DNA of 64,000 nt from Lasioglossum baleicum (taxonomy: Eukaryota > Arthropoda > Insecta > Hymenoptera > Halictidae), in assembly GCF_051020765.1 (NCBI RefSeq), contig NC_134941.1, positions 12,586,001-12,650,000 of the forward strand, written 5' to 3'. Position numbers and translations under genes: made by a program. The notes beneath the pieces are model-generated. The model worked only from the letters and a program-made list of their open reading frames with translations, did not search any database and was not told the DNA's origin. This document shows, piece after piece, positions 13,760 to 26,085 of the stretch; position 1 is the stretch's first letter, and the number at the start of each line of letters is the position of its first letter.

Positions 13760-14172
13760 CGCGCACGCTCGGACCATTTAATGCGTCCAAAGTTCAAGAC
13801 AAAGGGTCGCGTGTACGCGGGCTGGTTCTCGCGCAAGGGGTTTGGATTGGTGAACACACGTATACACGGAAATACACGAAACCACTGCTGGTTTTCGGTT
13901 GGTTCGAGCGTGTCTGCCGATCGAGTCGCGAAAAACGAGCCAAAAAACGACCTCGCCGTTGTTTCCATTTAGGGATGTCATTAGAGGCGGGTCGTCGGTA
14001 ATCCGCGCGCGCGAAAGGGGATGGAAATAGCGAGTCGCCGGTCTATTCGGCTGGCAACCCGTGCGCGGGCTGCGCTGGGTGGGGTGGTGAAACGGTGCGA
14101 CGGGAACCATCGAATGGGGAGAAGGATATTTCGCGGATTTTAATTAATGCGGTTCATCTTTGTTTCTTTCAG

Positions 14173-15087
14173 ACGAGGCAGCCGGCGGAGTCGCGCGTCT
14201 GCGAGAAATTCAGGCTTCGACGGAGGCGCGGGAGGCAACGGCAGTGGCAGCAGCACCCCCTGTTGAAAGAGTGAAAAGAGAGAGAGTGAGTGAGAGAGGG
14301 AGGAAATGCGACGAATCTCGGCTCGTCATTAAGGGAGAAGCAGCAACCCTTTGTAGGTGAAACGTCGGGGGAAAAATCGAACTTGTTTCCGACAGGCTTG
14401 TGTGTGTATGTGCATCGTCGTCGCCCGACTGTTTCCGGTTACAGCGACGCGTCGGCCTCCCTCCCCCGAGAGTCGATGCAAAACGAAGAGAACCGGAGCC
14501 TAATCACTCGTCCTTGACAGACAACGAACCTCTTCTTTTTTTCCCGTGGGCTTAACGCCGGCCTAATCGATGTTAAATGGCATAAGGTCGACCGGTAAAC
14601 GAGATCGTTTTCTACGACCGGAGGATAAAAACAGAGTGTGTTCTCCGTCCTCAGCGATCCGTCTCCTCCACCCTGCCTAGACCAGAGGACTCGTGGAACG
14701 ACAAGCAAGAGAGAGAGAGGGTTGGTCAGATTTGCTGTCGAGGAGAGAAGAAGAGTGAGAGGAAAACAAAGAGAGCCAGGCAACTATTCTAGGAGGCAAG
14801 AAAAGCGCCGTTGGGTCTCCGGCGCTTCCGGAAGGGTCTCGCGACCTGGAGCAGGAGCAGGAGGAAGAGGACGTGGCAGGAGGAGGAGGAGGCGGTGGTA
14901 GCGTTGAAGCTGGAGGAGTCGGGAAGCGACGAGGGTGGTTGCGCGTCGTCGTCGTCGCGTGACGTGCGGAAAGAGCAGACGAACCGTGGAGGAGGCATGA
15001 GGAGGAGAGAGTGACGACGCTGCCGGTGCTGCAGCCTCGCACAGATCGTGAGAGGACCGGCGGCCCCACGGTGGGGCTGCGATAAGA
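14173..15087 (+). other. Eph: Candidate 5' UTR exon segment of Eph
   Basis: A good splice acceptor, TTTGTTTCTTTCAG, ends at 14172, and sequence from 14173 runs into the Eph start codon at 15088. If this is one exon, the leader carries at least six upstream ATGs (14306, 14408, 14476, 14570, 14577, 14997), which would be expected to restrain translation. The last third is purine-rich with GGA/CAGGAG repeats and could be structured. A second possible acceptor, TTCTCCGTCCTCAG, ends at 14654, and a possible donor TAG|GTGAAA lies near 14355, so the real leader may be shorter or spliced. The exon boundary is inference from splice motifs only. Confidence 0.4.
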
Positions 15088-15217
15088 ATGGCCCCCTTCA
15101 ATATGGCGGGCGTAGCAGGCCTTCTAGCCACCTGCGCCGCGGCTGCTGCTTCCGCTGCCCACCTTCTGCCGTTGTTGCTGTTGCTGATCTGCCCGCGAGG
15201 GACCCACGCCGAACAAG
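15088..15217 (+). CDS. Eph: Eph receptor tyrosine kinase, coding exon 1 (signal peptide)
   Basis: This exon encodes residues 1-43 of an Eph receptor, a cell-surface receptor tyrosine kinase for ephrins that acts in contact-dependent axon guidance and tissue-boundary formation. The start codon lies in a good context (AGA-ATG-G), and the in-frame second ATG is at codon 6. Residues about 9-36 are hydrophobic: an Ala-rich half (residues 17-24), then His-Leu-Leu-Pro and five leucines (residues 29-33). Residues T39-H40-A41 form a canonical A-X-A-like signal-peptidase site just before Glu42. The exon stops after the first base of codon 44, at a CAAG|GTAACC donor. The phase-1 junction then restores Val44 with exon 2, which is the main support for the call. 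In known Eph genes the first coding exon likewise carries little beyond the signal peptide. The signal sequence alone would not identify the family. Confidence 0.85.
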
Positions 15218-15376
15218 GTAACCCCTCCATCATCTTCTTTCACCCTACAGCTTCATTCAAAATCGGGCCGCCGAAACTTGGGTCGCTGGTTGTCTTATTC
15301 TAGAACTCCGTCGTAAACGCGCGCTTAGTCCCATCGCATTAGCGAAAGCGTGTCTACTTTATTCTTCCTGCGGAGA

Positions 15377-15408
15377 GTGGGTGTGGCCTGTCTTCGGTGG
15401 GCGTGGCT
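15377..15408. promoter_or_regulatory. Paired GGG(C/T)GTGGC motifs near the start of intron 1
   Basis: GTGGGTGTGGCC and GGTGGGCGTGGC lie about 18 bp apart. Such CACCC/GC-box motifs are bound by Sp/KLF zinc-finger factors in animals. Similar pairs occur at 52901-52930, 54106-54211 and 60494-60522. Function is inferred from the motif only. Confidence 0.3.
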
Positions 15409-18400
15409 TAGTTGCCCTCGACGCTTCCACGGAGCCAGAATAGCAATCTCGTGTTTTCTTTCGAAGTTATCAAGGCCCGGACACGTCTCCGCTGATTTTA
15501 ATAAAATTTAGCTCGACGAGTCCGCGTCTGTAATTATTGTAGATACGGATCTATCATCCGGACATATTTCGTTGAAATCAAAGAGGGCCAGGTTCGACGC
15601 GGTCCCAGCAAGACCGCTGTGCTCTCGCCGCGCCAATTATAGACGTTGGCGAGACACTTCCGGTAGATCGGGAGGATAGCCGACGGTGCTCGCGTTGGAT
15701 CGAGCTGTACAGGTTGCGCCATGCTCTCTATCCAGGGATCATCAACCGAGATGATAGTCCCGGACGACACCTCGGGACACGATACACCGATGCGATTGCA
15801 ACTTCCTTCTGTATACTTAGCCAGATGCATCGATTAAGTCGTACGCGCGCAACCAGACGTACCCCGGGACTATTCCGCTTGGAAAGTCTCTCAGGATAGA
15901 CGGGGCTCTCTGTGCGCGGCAGCGTTTCCAGTTGTTCCGCGGGCGACGTAATTGCTAGCCTCGCCGGGAGAACTAGTTCCTACGCTTCCGAGATACGTTC
16001 CCTATTTTTTCCAGCCGATCCGAGACGAGCCCCGATAGATTTACTCGATACCGCTGGATCCGCCGTAAATAACTTAATTAGCGTTGTGCGAACGGGTTTA
16101 CCGTTCCGCACGCAGTGGGCCAGAGTCGTAAAAGGCTGGGCAGAATTCATAGTTAATTATACATTGTCAATCGCACGCTTGGATGGTCTTGGAGGTTGCA
16201 GAACTCGATTCTGTAATTTCTATAATGAGAAACACTAAATTCATTTAATGTTTCTCGTAGTTTGTTGTAGTTTGATACGTTCTTCCGAGAGAGTGTCGGC
16301 TGTGCGCTGTTTATTTAACAGATGCGATCAGATACAACGTTATCGTGCCCGGCGCAGCGTATCTCAATCGAGCAGGGGCGCACGAGCAGACCTAATTTCA
16401 ACTTGTTTCACGACACGGCTATTTTATGGAAACGGCGCGGCGCGGCGTGCCGAGGGTTCGGCGGCTCGAATCTCGAAGTTAGCACCGCGCGACGATCGTT
16501 AAATATTGCTCTCGGGGACTGTTGTTGCTTGTTTGGCCGGAATTGGCCTCGGCCTCGTGCACCGAATCGGTGCGCGTTTTAGAAACGCGATTATCCTCCG
16601 GCTGCTAACGCAATGATCCCGAGATATTGCTGTGTATCGTTGAGATTAGCCCGGGGTTTCCGTGTGTTTGCGGACTCGCGCGCGCTCGCTCGCGCGGAGG
16701 AATCGATATGCATCGATATGCAGGCTCGGCGTGCTCCCTGCTCCATCGAAGATGCAGGGAATCAAGCTCCGCCGAGGGAAACTCGGTCGATGTTAGCCAA
16801 GACTATATAGAACCCTCGAACGTACGCGACTTAATCGGTATTCTCGTAGCCTAGTGCGGCGATATTTGCCGAGAACTCGATCTGTACTCTGTCGAATATT
16901 TACTCGTCCCGAGAAAACTCGCCTGGAGAGAATTTCTCTTGGCGGCGGCTGGCTCCGACGGAGCTGACTCCGAAGTCTCTCTCTCTCTCGCTCTTCTACG
17001 ATCGTTTCACGGTGAACGAGAGACAGACGAAGAAAGAATACATACAGAGATATCGTTCGGCTCGCGAACGGGCGCCGATAGGGGACCAAAGGGTTCGTAC
17101 TTACGGCGGTACACGGATTTTTTAGCATCGTCGATTCAGCAGCCGGGGCTCCTTCCACGGGACAGGTTGTCTCCGTGATCGCTTTTTAACGATCGGACCG
17201 CGTGGACGACGGATGTGTCATGGTCTATAACCGCAAGAGGAGAGCCGGAGATTTATTCGAGCGACGGGAAGAATGGGGCTGTCTCTATCTCTCTCTCTCT
17301 TCTTTCTCTCTCTCTCGTGGTTGGCTTTAAACCCCGAGTTCCTACGGTGATCGTCTTCTCGGACGAGCTACCCGGAACGTTTTCCATATTTATGCCGAAA
17401 AGAAGATCCCTGGCGCCCCGGGGTCCGGGATAGAGGGGTCCGTCCGTCTCCGCCAACCCCTTCATCCCTCTCCGGGCCGGTGGAATAACGATAATTTCGT
17501 AATGTGGGCCAATCTTCCGAATTGCGGGATCGTTCGAGGTGTGCCGGTAGTTAGTGCCGCGGCATTAAAAGGGGATCATTTCGACGCGCGTTCTCCGGAC
17601 GGAAAAGAAAGGAAGGAGGCTAGGGTCGGCGCTGTTAGGTGGGGGTACCGGGAGCGAGATAGAGGGAGAAAGACGCCTCCCCGAAATTGACCGGCAAACT
17701 CAGCAGGGCCTGTTTACTCTACGTGAGTCGATTTCTGGATGAACGGTGGTGTTCCTTCTGGTGGTTGCGCGACGCGATATAGACCGGCAGCCGAAGCGAG
17801 GGCGCGCTCGCGTTCTGCCCGTAGATTCTCATCACGGACACCGTTACCATTTCGAAAAACCGAGAGGAACGATTTCATCAAATTTTAACGGCAATCCAAC
17901 TCGCACGGAAGCCGCCCCCGCTCCAAAACGGCTTCGCACTTATCTCAAGATAGTTTTACGATTTTTTTTTTCGACGACGGATTATAGTCGTCTCTCCCTC
18001 GTGCTATATCTCAGTCTCTATCCCCTCTCAGACTGCTCGGCTGGTGAATAATCTGCCGGCAAGTTCCTGCACGATGCACACCCCCGGGAGTTTCCTCTGT
18101 ACGTAACGCGTTTAATGGAACTTCCCAAGGATACGCGTTCCCGGTGGACCGTGTCTGCGCAATAGAGACGGCTAACTCGGTTTCCTTCGACCTGCACGAA
18201 ACCCGAGCTCCTCGTTACCCTCGCCTATTGGATATCTCGGCTCATGCCTCGCTCTCCTCGACTTCTCCCGTTATATCTCTGAATTTCATTCTTCGACCGG
18301 ATCCCGACCAGCGAGGGAGAGAGAGACGACTCGTATTACCGTATCTGCCGGTGGACTCGTAAACACCGATCCTCCTCGACGATAAACTCTCCGCGGGGCC

Positions 18401-19140
18401 GAGGCGAATTTGTCGAGCCAACAGTTTTCTAACCCGGACCCCGATCCTCGCTTCCGACTCGGACGTTTGAAAATTTAAAGCCGACCAACGGGAACGAGGA
18501 GGAGAGGGCAGGGGGGGATAGGAAAGAGAGAGTTCCCTTTGGACCCCGGAATCGGTTCGATGCGCAAAATCAATTTCTACCAGCGGACAGGAGGACGCGG
18601 TCCGAGCCGAGCCGCGCCTCTGCTGGATATGTGTCTTTGGCTCCTTCACATCGAACAGGATCTCTCTCTCTCCTCTCCTCTCTTCCGAGGGTTCGAACGC
18701 AATAACACGCCGCTCGAAACTCGATTACTTTCTGGAGCGGCGAGCAGGCTACTATTCGAACCGCTACGGTTCGTTCGGTACGTGGACTCGCTTAGGGCTC
18801 GATTACCCTGCGCCGCCTCCACCCTCTCGAATCCATCCTTTCCACGAATTCCCTTTAACCGTGGACCGTAACGAAACCCCCGGCGAAACTGGCGGATCGT
18901 CTAATGCGATTCCGCGCGACCAAGTGCTCCGCCTGTGTATACACCGAGATGGGAACAGAAGTCCAGCGAATCACGTTTGCGCCCGTCAATTTCTCGCGAT
19001 CGCGGAACCAACCCGGCAATTCCTCGTATATCAGCGAGAGGAGACGTTTCCCAAAGGCGATCGGAAGGAGGGGAGATCCGGGCGAGGACGAGAGAGAAGA
19101 GGAAATCGAAGGAAACGCGTCGCGGTCAGGGGTCTGTGTA

Positions 19141-19151
<11 letters not shown>

Positions 19152-19186
<35 letters not shown>

Positions 19187-19188
19187 AA
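19152..19188. repeat. (GA)n microsatellite
   Basis: GA run of about 25 bp, with one GGG interruption before a second short run. Confidence 0.9.
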
Positions 19189-19708
19189 CGATCCGGTAAG
19201 AGCGGGAGCCGTAGCAGGAGCAGAGAGAAGCAGCACGGGAGAAGTCTCGGGAGCAGGTCGAGAGAGCGATGCCAGGGAGGCAGGCAGGCTTTCCTCTCCC
19301 GAGCAAACTCGATTGCCTCCACGAAAAGGCAGAAAGACTCGTTCGGAGGCTGCGGTGGGTTCGAGCCTCTCGGCTGCTCGGTTCCACACTCGTTCCTCCC
19401 GTCGGGTTCCCTCTTTCTCTGGCATTCCCCTCGGCCCCGGGTGTCGGTGGTTCTCTCGCTTCGTCCCTGCTGGCTATATCTCCTCGTTTCTCTCTCTTAT
19501 TCTTAGTCCACGGGGCCGCGGTGAGTAAGAGACGCGGCAACGCCGCAGGAATGCCCGGCCAGCCCACCGCGTGCATACCTGTACAGCCTACTACTCCAGG
19601 TCCAGGCCTCGGTCGTACGAAGCCTGGCAGCATCCTATCGAGCTGACAAGGACGGACTGAAACTTGCCCCCTGCCGGTTGAGCGACGAAGACCTAGCCGG
19701 CCGGTCGA

Positions 19709-19740
19709 CCAGCCAGCCAAGCAACCAGCCAGCCAGGCAG
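19709..19740. repeat. (CCAG)n tetranucleotide tract
   Basis: Imperfect tandem CCAG/CCAA units. They are complementary to the (TGGC/TGGT)n tract at 20048-20091, about 310 bp downstream, so the two could pair in the transcript. Confidence 0.7.
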
Positions 19741-20047
19741 TAGGAACGCCGGAAAGAGAAAGCAAGACGGAGCAAGCACACGGGCCCTCTGGTGCGTGCT
19801 GCCGCGCGCGGCTCGCTCGCCGCGACGTGTTTGCGTGCGCTCCGCTGTCTCTTCTCACGGCAGAGAACGCCGTACGTGTGCCCGTTCGTGAGTTCGTGTC
19901 CTTTTGTACGCGCCTACGGGTGCGCGATCCCGCGTCCATGCTCGCGGACCGAGCGTGCACCACCGACGGTCGACCAACACCGCTCGGTTCCTCAAACGGC
20001 CAGGTGTGTGCGTGCCTCTCTTGTCTGCTCGCTTCCCTGCTTGCTTA

Positions 20048-20091
20048 CCTGGCTGGCTGGCTAGCTGGCTGGCTGGTTGGTTGGTTGGCTG
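20048..20091. repeat. (TGGC)n / (TGGT)n tetranucleotide tract
   Basis: About ten tandem tetranucleotides, six or seven GGCT units then GGTT units. The inverted orientation to the 19709-19740 tract gives a potential long stem. Confidence 0.75.
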
Positions 20092-22220
20092 TGAGTGCGT
20101 GCGAGCCTGCGTTCGCGCGAGCAAAAGATCACACGAACGAATGTAGGCTACTCTCTCATTGACCGAGCCCGAGAGAAGTATGGCTCTTGCCGTGCGAGCG
20201 AACGAGACGGAGACACTCGCCGCCTCGCGCCAGAGAGAACGGGACGAGAAGAGAATTCCGACCGATCCCGCCGCCCGCCTTCCGATCGAGACTATTCTCC
20301 GCGAGGAAACCGCCGACTGTTCGTTCGTTTATCCTCTTCACAGCCCCGTGATCCTCTCGATCGACTCCGGCAGCCGAGAACCGAGCCGAGTCGAGTCGAC
20401 TCTCAGCCGGCAGGAATTTTCGAAGCGGTACCGCGCCGGTACCGAGGTACAGTTACCTTAATCCCAGAGGGGACCGATTGTATTTCATTCGCGGCTCCTC
20501 TATGTGTCTCTCTGTTCGTTCCGAGGCCTTTTTCTGACGCGTTTCGCAGTTTCGAACTCGTACGAGTTCTCCCGCGTCCTTTCCGATATTCGCACGGTTC
20601 GGCAGGATTTAAATTTTTTCGATATGCCTCGGCCGTCGCCCCGTGGTGCAATATTCGTTTCTCGCCTCTCGCCACCGGGTCACAAAGGTGCGGTATAACT
20701 GGCCCGATTAAAAATCAATATTTCCGCCGGGCGGAAGCGACCCGGCCGGATCCGACATAACCGCGTCCTTCGCTTTTTAATGCCAATCTTATTTGGTTTC
20801 GGGGCAATAGCCATCAGCTCCCGCCGCAATCCGTGCAATCGACAAAAGGGAGTCGTCATCGGCGGTCCCTTTGCCCCGAGAGACAGACCGTCCTGCGGGC
20901 GACTCGATCCGCGGTCGACAAATGGGATCCTTTGGGTTCCGGGAACGTCGAAATAAAAAAAAAAAAGATCGGCGTGTGTCAGATCGTCCGATCCGATCCC
21001 GGGAAATCCCTGGTATTCTCCGCAGCTATTGCTCTCTACGGTTTACCCTTTATTGCTGGACCGGTTGGGCAGAAACCACTCGCCCCAGACGCAGCCCACC
21101 CTAGATGGTCGCTTTTTCGGTGAACCGACGTCGAAACAATTGGGTATCGTCTCGACGAACTTCCATAGACGAATATTCGCAACGGTAGAGAGCATATCTC
21201 TCTGCAGTGATACATCGATTTAAATTTTATTCAAAATTACTGCGAAAGATTTTGTACGTATCAAGATCTAAATGCGCAAGTTCCCCGAACCAGGGTTGAA
21301 GCTATTTCTGAGATCTTCTGTAACAAAGTATGGCAATTTCTGGAGCCCGTAAGAAGCTCGCTGCGATTTTCGGGGTCGTAGCTTAGCTTCTGTGGTTTCC
21401 CGAGCGTCGATAACGCAAGCTCCTTACGCTAAGCCCGAGAGCTTCTCTCTCGGAAAAATCGGTCACGGGATCGCGGACATCGGCGACGTCTCCGTGGGAG
21501 CACCGAGTGATTCCGTTTCCTGTTGGACGTCGGAGGTCAGGGAAGATCTATTCGCGGGATATCGCCGTGATTTCAGGTACACCTCTCTCTCTCTCTTTCT
21601 CTCTGCGGCGCGGTTCTCGTTGGCTGGCAGGCGGGTAGAGAGTAGTCAGGCACTCTGTTAGGCTCGGGCATGTAACGCGGAGAAAAAGAGCCGCGCGATG
21701 CTGGGCGTGTGCGTAACCCGGCGCAAAACGAGCATCGCGCGAGACGAAACGCGATATGCACGCACCGGGAACACGAGTGAGCATAAATTTTAATCGCCGA
21801 GAAAAATCTCGAGCAGGAGGAACGGAGAGAGCGGTGCCGGCCGGCCGGGCTGGATAAGGAAAGGAGGAGACGGGTATAGAGATATATAGAGAGGTTAGGT
21901 ATGCCGACGAGTAAAACGCCTCTCGAATAGCGGGGCTCCAAGTACGAGAGCCAGCGACGAGCATCGAAAGAGGAGAGCCCGTATTACGTGTTTCTCGCTT
22001 TCTCGAGCTCTCCGCTCCTCCGCTCCTCCGCTCTTCTCTTCTCTTCTCCGCTACGACCGCCAGAATTCGCGCGATCCTTGCTCCGCGAGAAGAACTTTCC
22101 TTGGCTCTGGTCCCGAGACGGTCTGAGACGTCGGGATAGAGGATCACCGTCGATTTTCCCGCCGGGGGAGATCGATGTCTGCTCTCCTCGGTTTCTGCTC
22201 GCGCCCGGCGAAACAGCTCC

Positions 22221-22251
22221 GAGAGAGAGAGAGGGAGAGAGAGAGAGAGAG
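22221..22251. repeat. (GA)n microsatellite
   Basis: Two adjacent GA runs separated by GGG. Confidence 0.85.
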
Positions 22252-23968
22252 CTCAGCGCCAGTACGGAGCGGAGCGGTGCGCGGCACGGGCGGAGTTTTT
22301 AATATCGTTTACCGTATTCCTCAGGTAGTCGAATTCCCGCGGAATTTAATTTCCACGGAAACCCAAGGTGCAGGGAATATTTCACCGGACGGACACCTCC
22401 GATTCGCAGGGAAATAACGGGGACGCGGCGAGGAGAAACGTTCCCTGAACGCGAAGCGGTGCAGCGCGGTGCGCCGTCTATCCGAGCAGATATCGGTACA
22501 ACGTTTCGCGTTAGGTATTCTTTGCCGGTTCGCACCCCCGTTTTCCCGTCCCTTCGTCCAACCCCCCGGACCCCTTTTATCCAGTTTTGTCTCTCGCCCG
22601 CTTTTCTTCGATCCCTCCGCTGCCGCCGCCCGTAAAGTCTCTCGAGGCGTCGCGACGAGGGCGTGAGCGTCGGCTGGTTACATTTCCTAGCAGACCATTA
22701 TTTCTCTCTTACACCCACGCGGTGCCCTGGCGGCTCACGGACGCGAGAGAACACACGCGGAGGGAAGGACCGCGCGCAGACACCAGAGAGGGAACGAGTG
22801 AGAGAGAGAGAGGGAGAGAGAACCAGCGCGCCACCAGACTGCATTTTCTCCCTTTTTACCCCTGCTGCTACTACTACATTACCTTTCCCGAGCAAGGGAG
22901 TTAGGAGGGTGTCTCGCTGCATATTAATGAAAAAATTTGTGACTTCCCTCCGTCATCCGGCAGCCGCATCCGCGAGAGCGCGACATCCACGAGAAGAAGG
23001 GATTTCTTTCTCTACCTGCCTCTCTGCTGGCTTCTCTCTATCGGCCTCTCTGCCTCTGCCGCGACTCTCTCGCCCGCGATAAATGAAGAGACCCGTCTCG
23101 TCTGCTTCTTTACGCATTCCCAAATATTCTTCAACCCGTCCGAAACTTACCGCGGTAAGTTATAATTGTCTGACTCACCGACGAAAAATTTCGAACCCAA
23201 CTGCGAAATCTGGGAAGTTTCTTCCTATGACCAACGATTTTATTGCTCGATCATATACGATTTCTGATCGGATCGCTCATGCGAGTTTATGGAGTCCCCG
23301 CTATCTTCTCCGGTTCTCGCTCTCTCTCTATCTCTCGCTCTGTTCCACCGTGCTCGGTTTTCCGTTCTCCGATCCCGCTGCATCGATAGCTGCGGTTATC
23401 TCATCGAACGATCGAGCATCGCCCCTTTTCCTGTGTCGATTCACCGTTCCCCGAATCCGGGGAATCATCGTTTATCGTTTCGCGATGTCCGCGCGGATAA
23501 GGCTCCTCCGAGGACGTATCGCGTCATTTCGGGGCCGCGTTATCGGTCTCCGGACGTCTCCCGTTGGTTCCGCGACGTTCTCTCGCGGCCTTGGATAACG
23601 AGAATGTCCCCGCTGCCACTTTCGCTGTCGGGCCGCTACGCGGAAACGTGGTTTAAAGAGCCGCGGAAAGACTTTTCGTTGGCGACTGGCGACGTTCGCC
23701 GCGAAGAGAAACACCGTCGAAGAAAAGGTAGGAACGGGCCAGATAAGAAAATAGTGGAAGAAACGAGAGGAGAGCAGCAGCCACGGCACAGTGTGTTTCC
23801 CGGTATACGTCACAACCAATAGAATTTTACGAGGCGAGATAACCCAAGGCTGTTTTTCGTCCCATTGTACCCGGAGGCGACCATTAATAATACAGGTAGT
23901 TCGAGGCCGGTGATAATATGGCAGACTGCCGTCGAGAGGAATATAGGCGGCGTTTGCGGTGGAGAGAG

Positions 23969-24001
23969 AAAAAGGGAGAGAGAGAGAGAGAGAGAGAGAG
24001 A
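23969..24001. repeat. (GA)n microsatellite
   Basis: GA run following an AAAAAGGG interruption. Confidence 0.9.
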
Positions 24002-25137
24002 AAAGTGGTAAAAGGGATCCCTAAATTTTCCCTTTTCCGAGATAAAGCGTTCCTTTCTTTCGCTTCTTGCCACCTATGCCCTGGTCCTCGTCCATCGTTC
24101 GCGCTCTTCCTCAGCCTCTTTCTTCCTCTCGTCCCGTAACCTGGCCAGGATAGGTCTATTAGCCCTGCTGGTGGCTTTTACGACCAGCCAACTACCGTTA
24201 GTTTCGCTTTTCGTTCGCGTTCAAGCTCGTATTCGCGCGCCGCTGCCCGCCGTGCCTCCTGGCGCACTGTGCGCGCCGCGACGCCCATTTTCGTCACAAA
24301 AATTCAACGCTTTTGTCGTCTTTATGACAAAGATCTGCTGTTAACCGAAGGTAATCATTCTCTCGACCTTGAGAGCGTTTGCAATAATGTATTTGATAAG
24401 ATTCTTATTTTCAGCTTAAACATTATCGTATCTACAAGTGTCACAACATTTGTAATGCCTATTTAATCCTCGTACGCTCCTCGAAAATAGGTGCGCAAAT
24501 CATTCTAGGATAATCCTTCACTCATTTCGATTTCACAGACACGGTATATGCATATCACCCCTCGATTGCGGTAACCGTTCTCTCGGAGATCTAATGATTC
24601 CCCGGGAGCGTACGCTGACAATGCTCCGTGCGGAAAGAACAAAGAAACCGTGAGCGCCGTTGTGAAGAGAGTGTTGTCGCGTCGCGCCGCCTTGCCGAGG
24701 GAAAATTAGCGAGTTTCCCAGGAAATCAGACATTAGAGATAGCGCACGAACGTAATAAGCTTGTACAAGGTTCGGGAACAAATGGAATGCCCAGATCTGG
24801 CTTGGCGAAGGCCTCGCGAACGCTTCGGAACGAGTTTGATACCGTGGCTGCGCGACGTCGAGCGCAGGTGCGCGTCCATGTGTTTCCAAGGTAGCATAAT
24901 GGACCCGCGTTTAGGTAGCCGGCGACGACGACGGCGACGACGCTCGATACTCGCCTTATTCCGCAGCGAATTTCCACGGCGATCGCTGAGTCTGCACCTT
25001 CGTGGAACCTTCTCTCACCTGCTCCGCTTTGCTTGCGTTTCCGACGATCCCTTGTTACCTCTTAAAAATTCCTTACGTTGGGGAAAAGGATCAGCTGATT
25101 CGGTGTTCCACTGGGAATTACGGAATTCGTAGAAATG

Positions 25138-25530
25138 TTAGTCTTTGCACTGAGGTGGCAACTTGTTACATGTAAAAAGAAAACTTTTTAAAAACCTCGC
25201 TCATATTAAAATGCGCTAGAAAGGAGAAAATAATTCTTTTGTTGGTTCTGCATAAAATACCGAAATATCATAGTCCATAAAATCCCTAAAAAAATCCATA
25301 AAATGCCAGTTAACTGATTAATAATATTTTTCCCCAAAATTTTAAGCAATTAGTTCAAAATCTCTTCAGTCAATCATTTAACTGGATTTTATATTTTATG
25401 GAGAGCCAGAAAAAATATTATTAATTATTCAACTGGATTTGGTATTTTATGGAGAACCAGGAAAAACATTATTTTCTCCTTTTTAGTGCATTTTAACATA
25501 GGCGTGGTAATTAAAAAGTTTTTCTTATAT
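25138..25530. mobile_element. Fold-back / MITE-like element
   Basis: The AT-rich arm at about 25172-25261 is reverse-complementary to 25441-25530. For example, AAACTTTTTAA, ATTAAAATGC, AGGAGAAAATAAT, TTGGTTCT and CATAAAATACC on the left match, with scattered mismatches, the reverse complement of the right arm. The right half contains two tandem copies of about 51 bp, each beginning AACTGGATTT and containing TATTTTATGGAGA and CCAG. The left flank reads TTAGTCTTTGCACTGAGGTGGC, resembling the ends of TTAA-type MITEs at 2547 and 41061, so the true left end may be 25138. A matching right terminus was not found. There is no coding capacity, so this would be a non-autonomous element. Confidence 0.6.
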
Positions 25531-25770
25531 ATTTTATTTTCTCTACTGTTGTTGTGATTGGAAGCAAGTGTGTATACAAAATCTCAGCAAGATTGGACTA
25601 TGAGAAGAGGTTTAAAATTCGATTACAAGATTTGACGCATACAACAACAACACGGCAAGTTAATATGTATAAGCGTGGTGAAATAAGAATATCGTAAGCA
25701 GCAGAAATTATTGTTTCATGGTCGAAATTTTGCGGCGATAAAGAAGCTTCGAGTGGAAAGGGATAAATGA

Positions 25771-25834
25771 TATGCTCTTTGCCCCATAGTATGCTCTTTG
25801 CCTTAGGGGCGGTTTAGATTACCCTTGGGGCAAA
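25771..25834. repeat. Short tandem repeat with an inverted partner
   Basis: A 19-bp unit beginning TATGCTCTTTGCC is repeated at 25771-25789 and 25790-25807. TTTGCCCCA in the first unit (25778-25786) is the exact reverse complement of TGGGGCAAA at 25826-25834. Confidence 0.6.
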
Positions 25835-25885
25835 TAGCGTCAGAGCAGAGTGGGGTGGCTTGGCTCTTGCGATAGAAGACTGGCC

Positions 25886-26085
25886 ATCTTGCTCTTCCTA
25901 GAGCTTATATCTTTAAAAAATCTAGCTGCGAACAGCACGATCATTTTTTCACTCTACTTCTCCGCGATGATTGACTGCGGATCTTAATCTTGCTCTTCCT
26001 AGAGTCGATATCCTTAAAAATCTAGGACTACAATCATTTTTTCCTTCGACCCTCGAAGCTCTACAATGATGAAGGAGTGCTCCTT
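25886..26085. repeat. Diverged tandem duplication, period about 101 bp
   Basis: Both copies (from 25886 and from 25987) begin ATCTTGCTCTTCCTAGAG. They continue with ATATC.TTAAAAA, TCTAG and, further on, ATCATTTTTTC. The 3' halves have diverged. No coding potential was recognised. Confidence 0.6.

Larger units (their letters stand above)
1..14172. other. Sequence upstream of the Eph coding start; no gene recognised
   Basis: No protein family could be recognised on either strand here. The long open frames (for example 538-1632 on + and 602-1375 on -) overlap each other on opposite strands and are rich in Arg, Ser and Pro with (CT)n/(GA)n-encoded runs, as expected by chance in GC-rich DNA. The stretch holds polypyrimidine blocks (about 820-860 and 10770-11950), a (GTC)n patch near 4030-4058, a C10 run near 6455-6464, a (GA)n tract at 13727-13757, and AT-rich islands near 1600-1700, 2430-2660, 9000-9080 and 12290-12480. 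It probably contains the Eph promoter and perhaps a non-coding first exon, but I cannot place a transcription start. Confidence 0.6.

Noticed and set aside
19141..19200. Regular spacing of GA tracts considered as an array
   Set aside because: The tracts are ordinary microsatellites scattered irregularly. No direct repeats with unique spacers are present, so there is no CRISPR-like structure.
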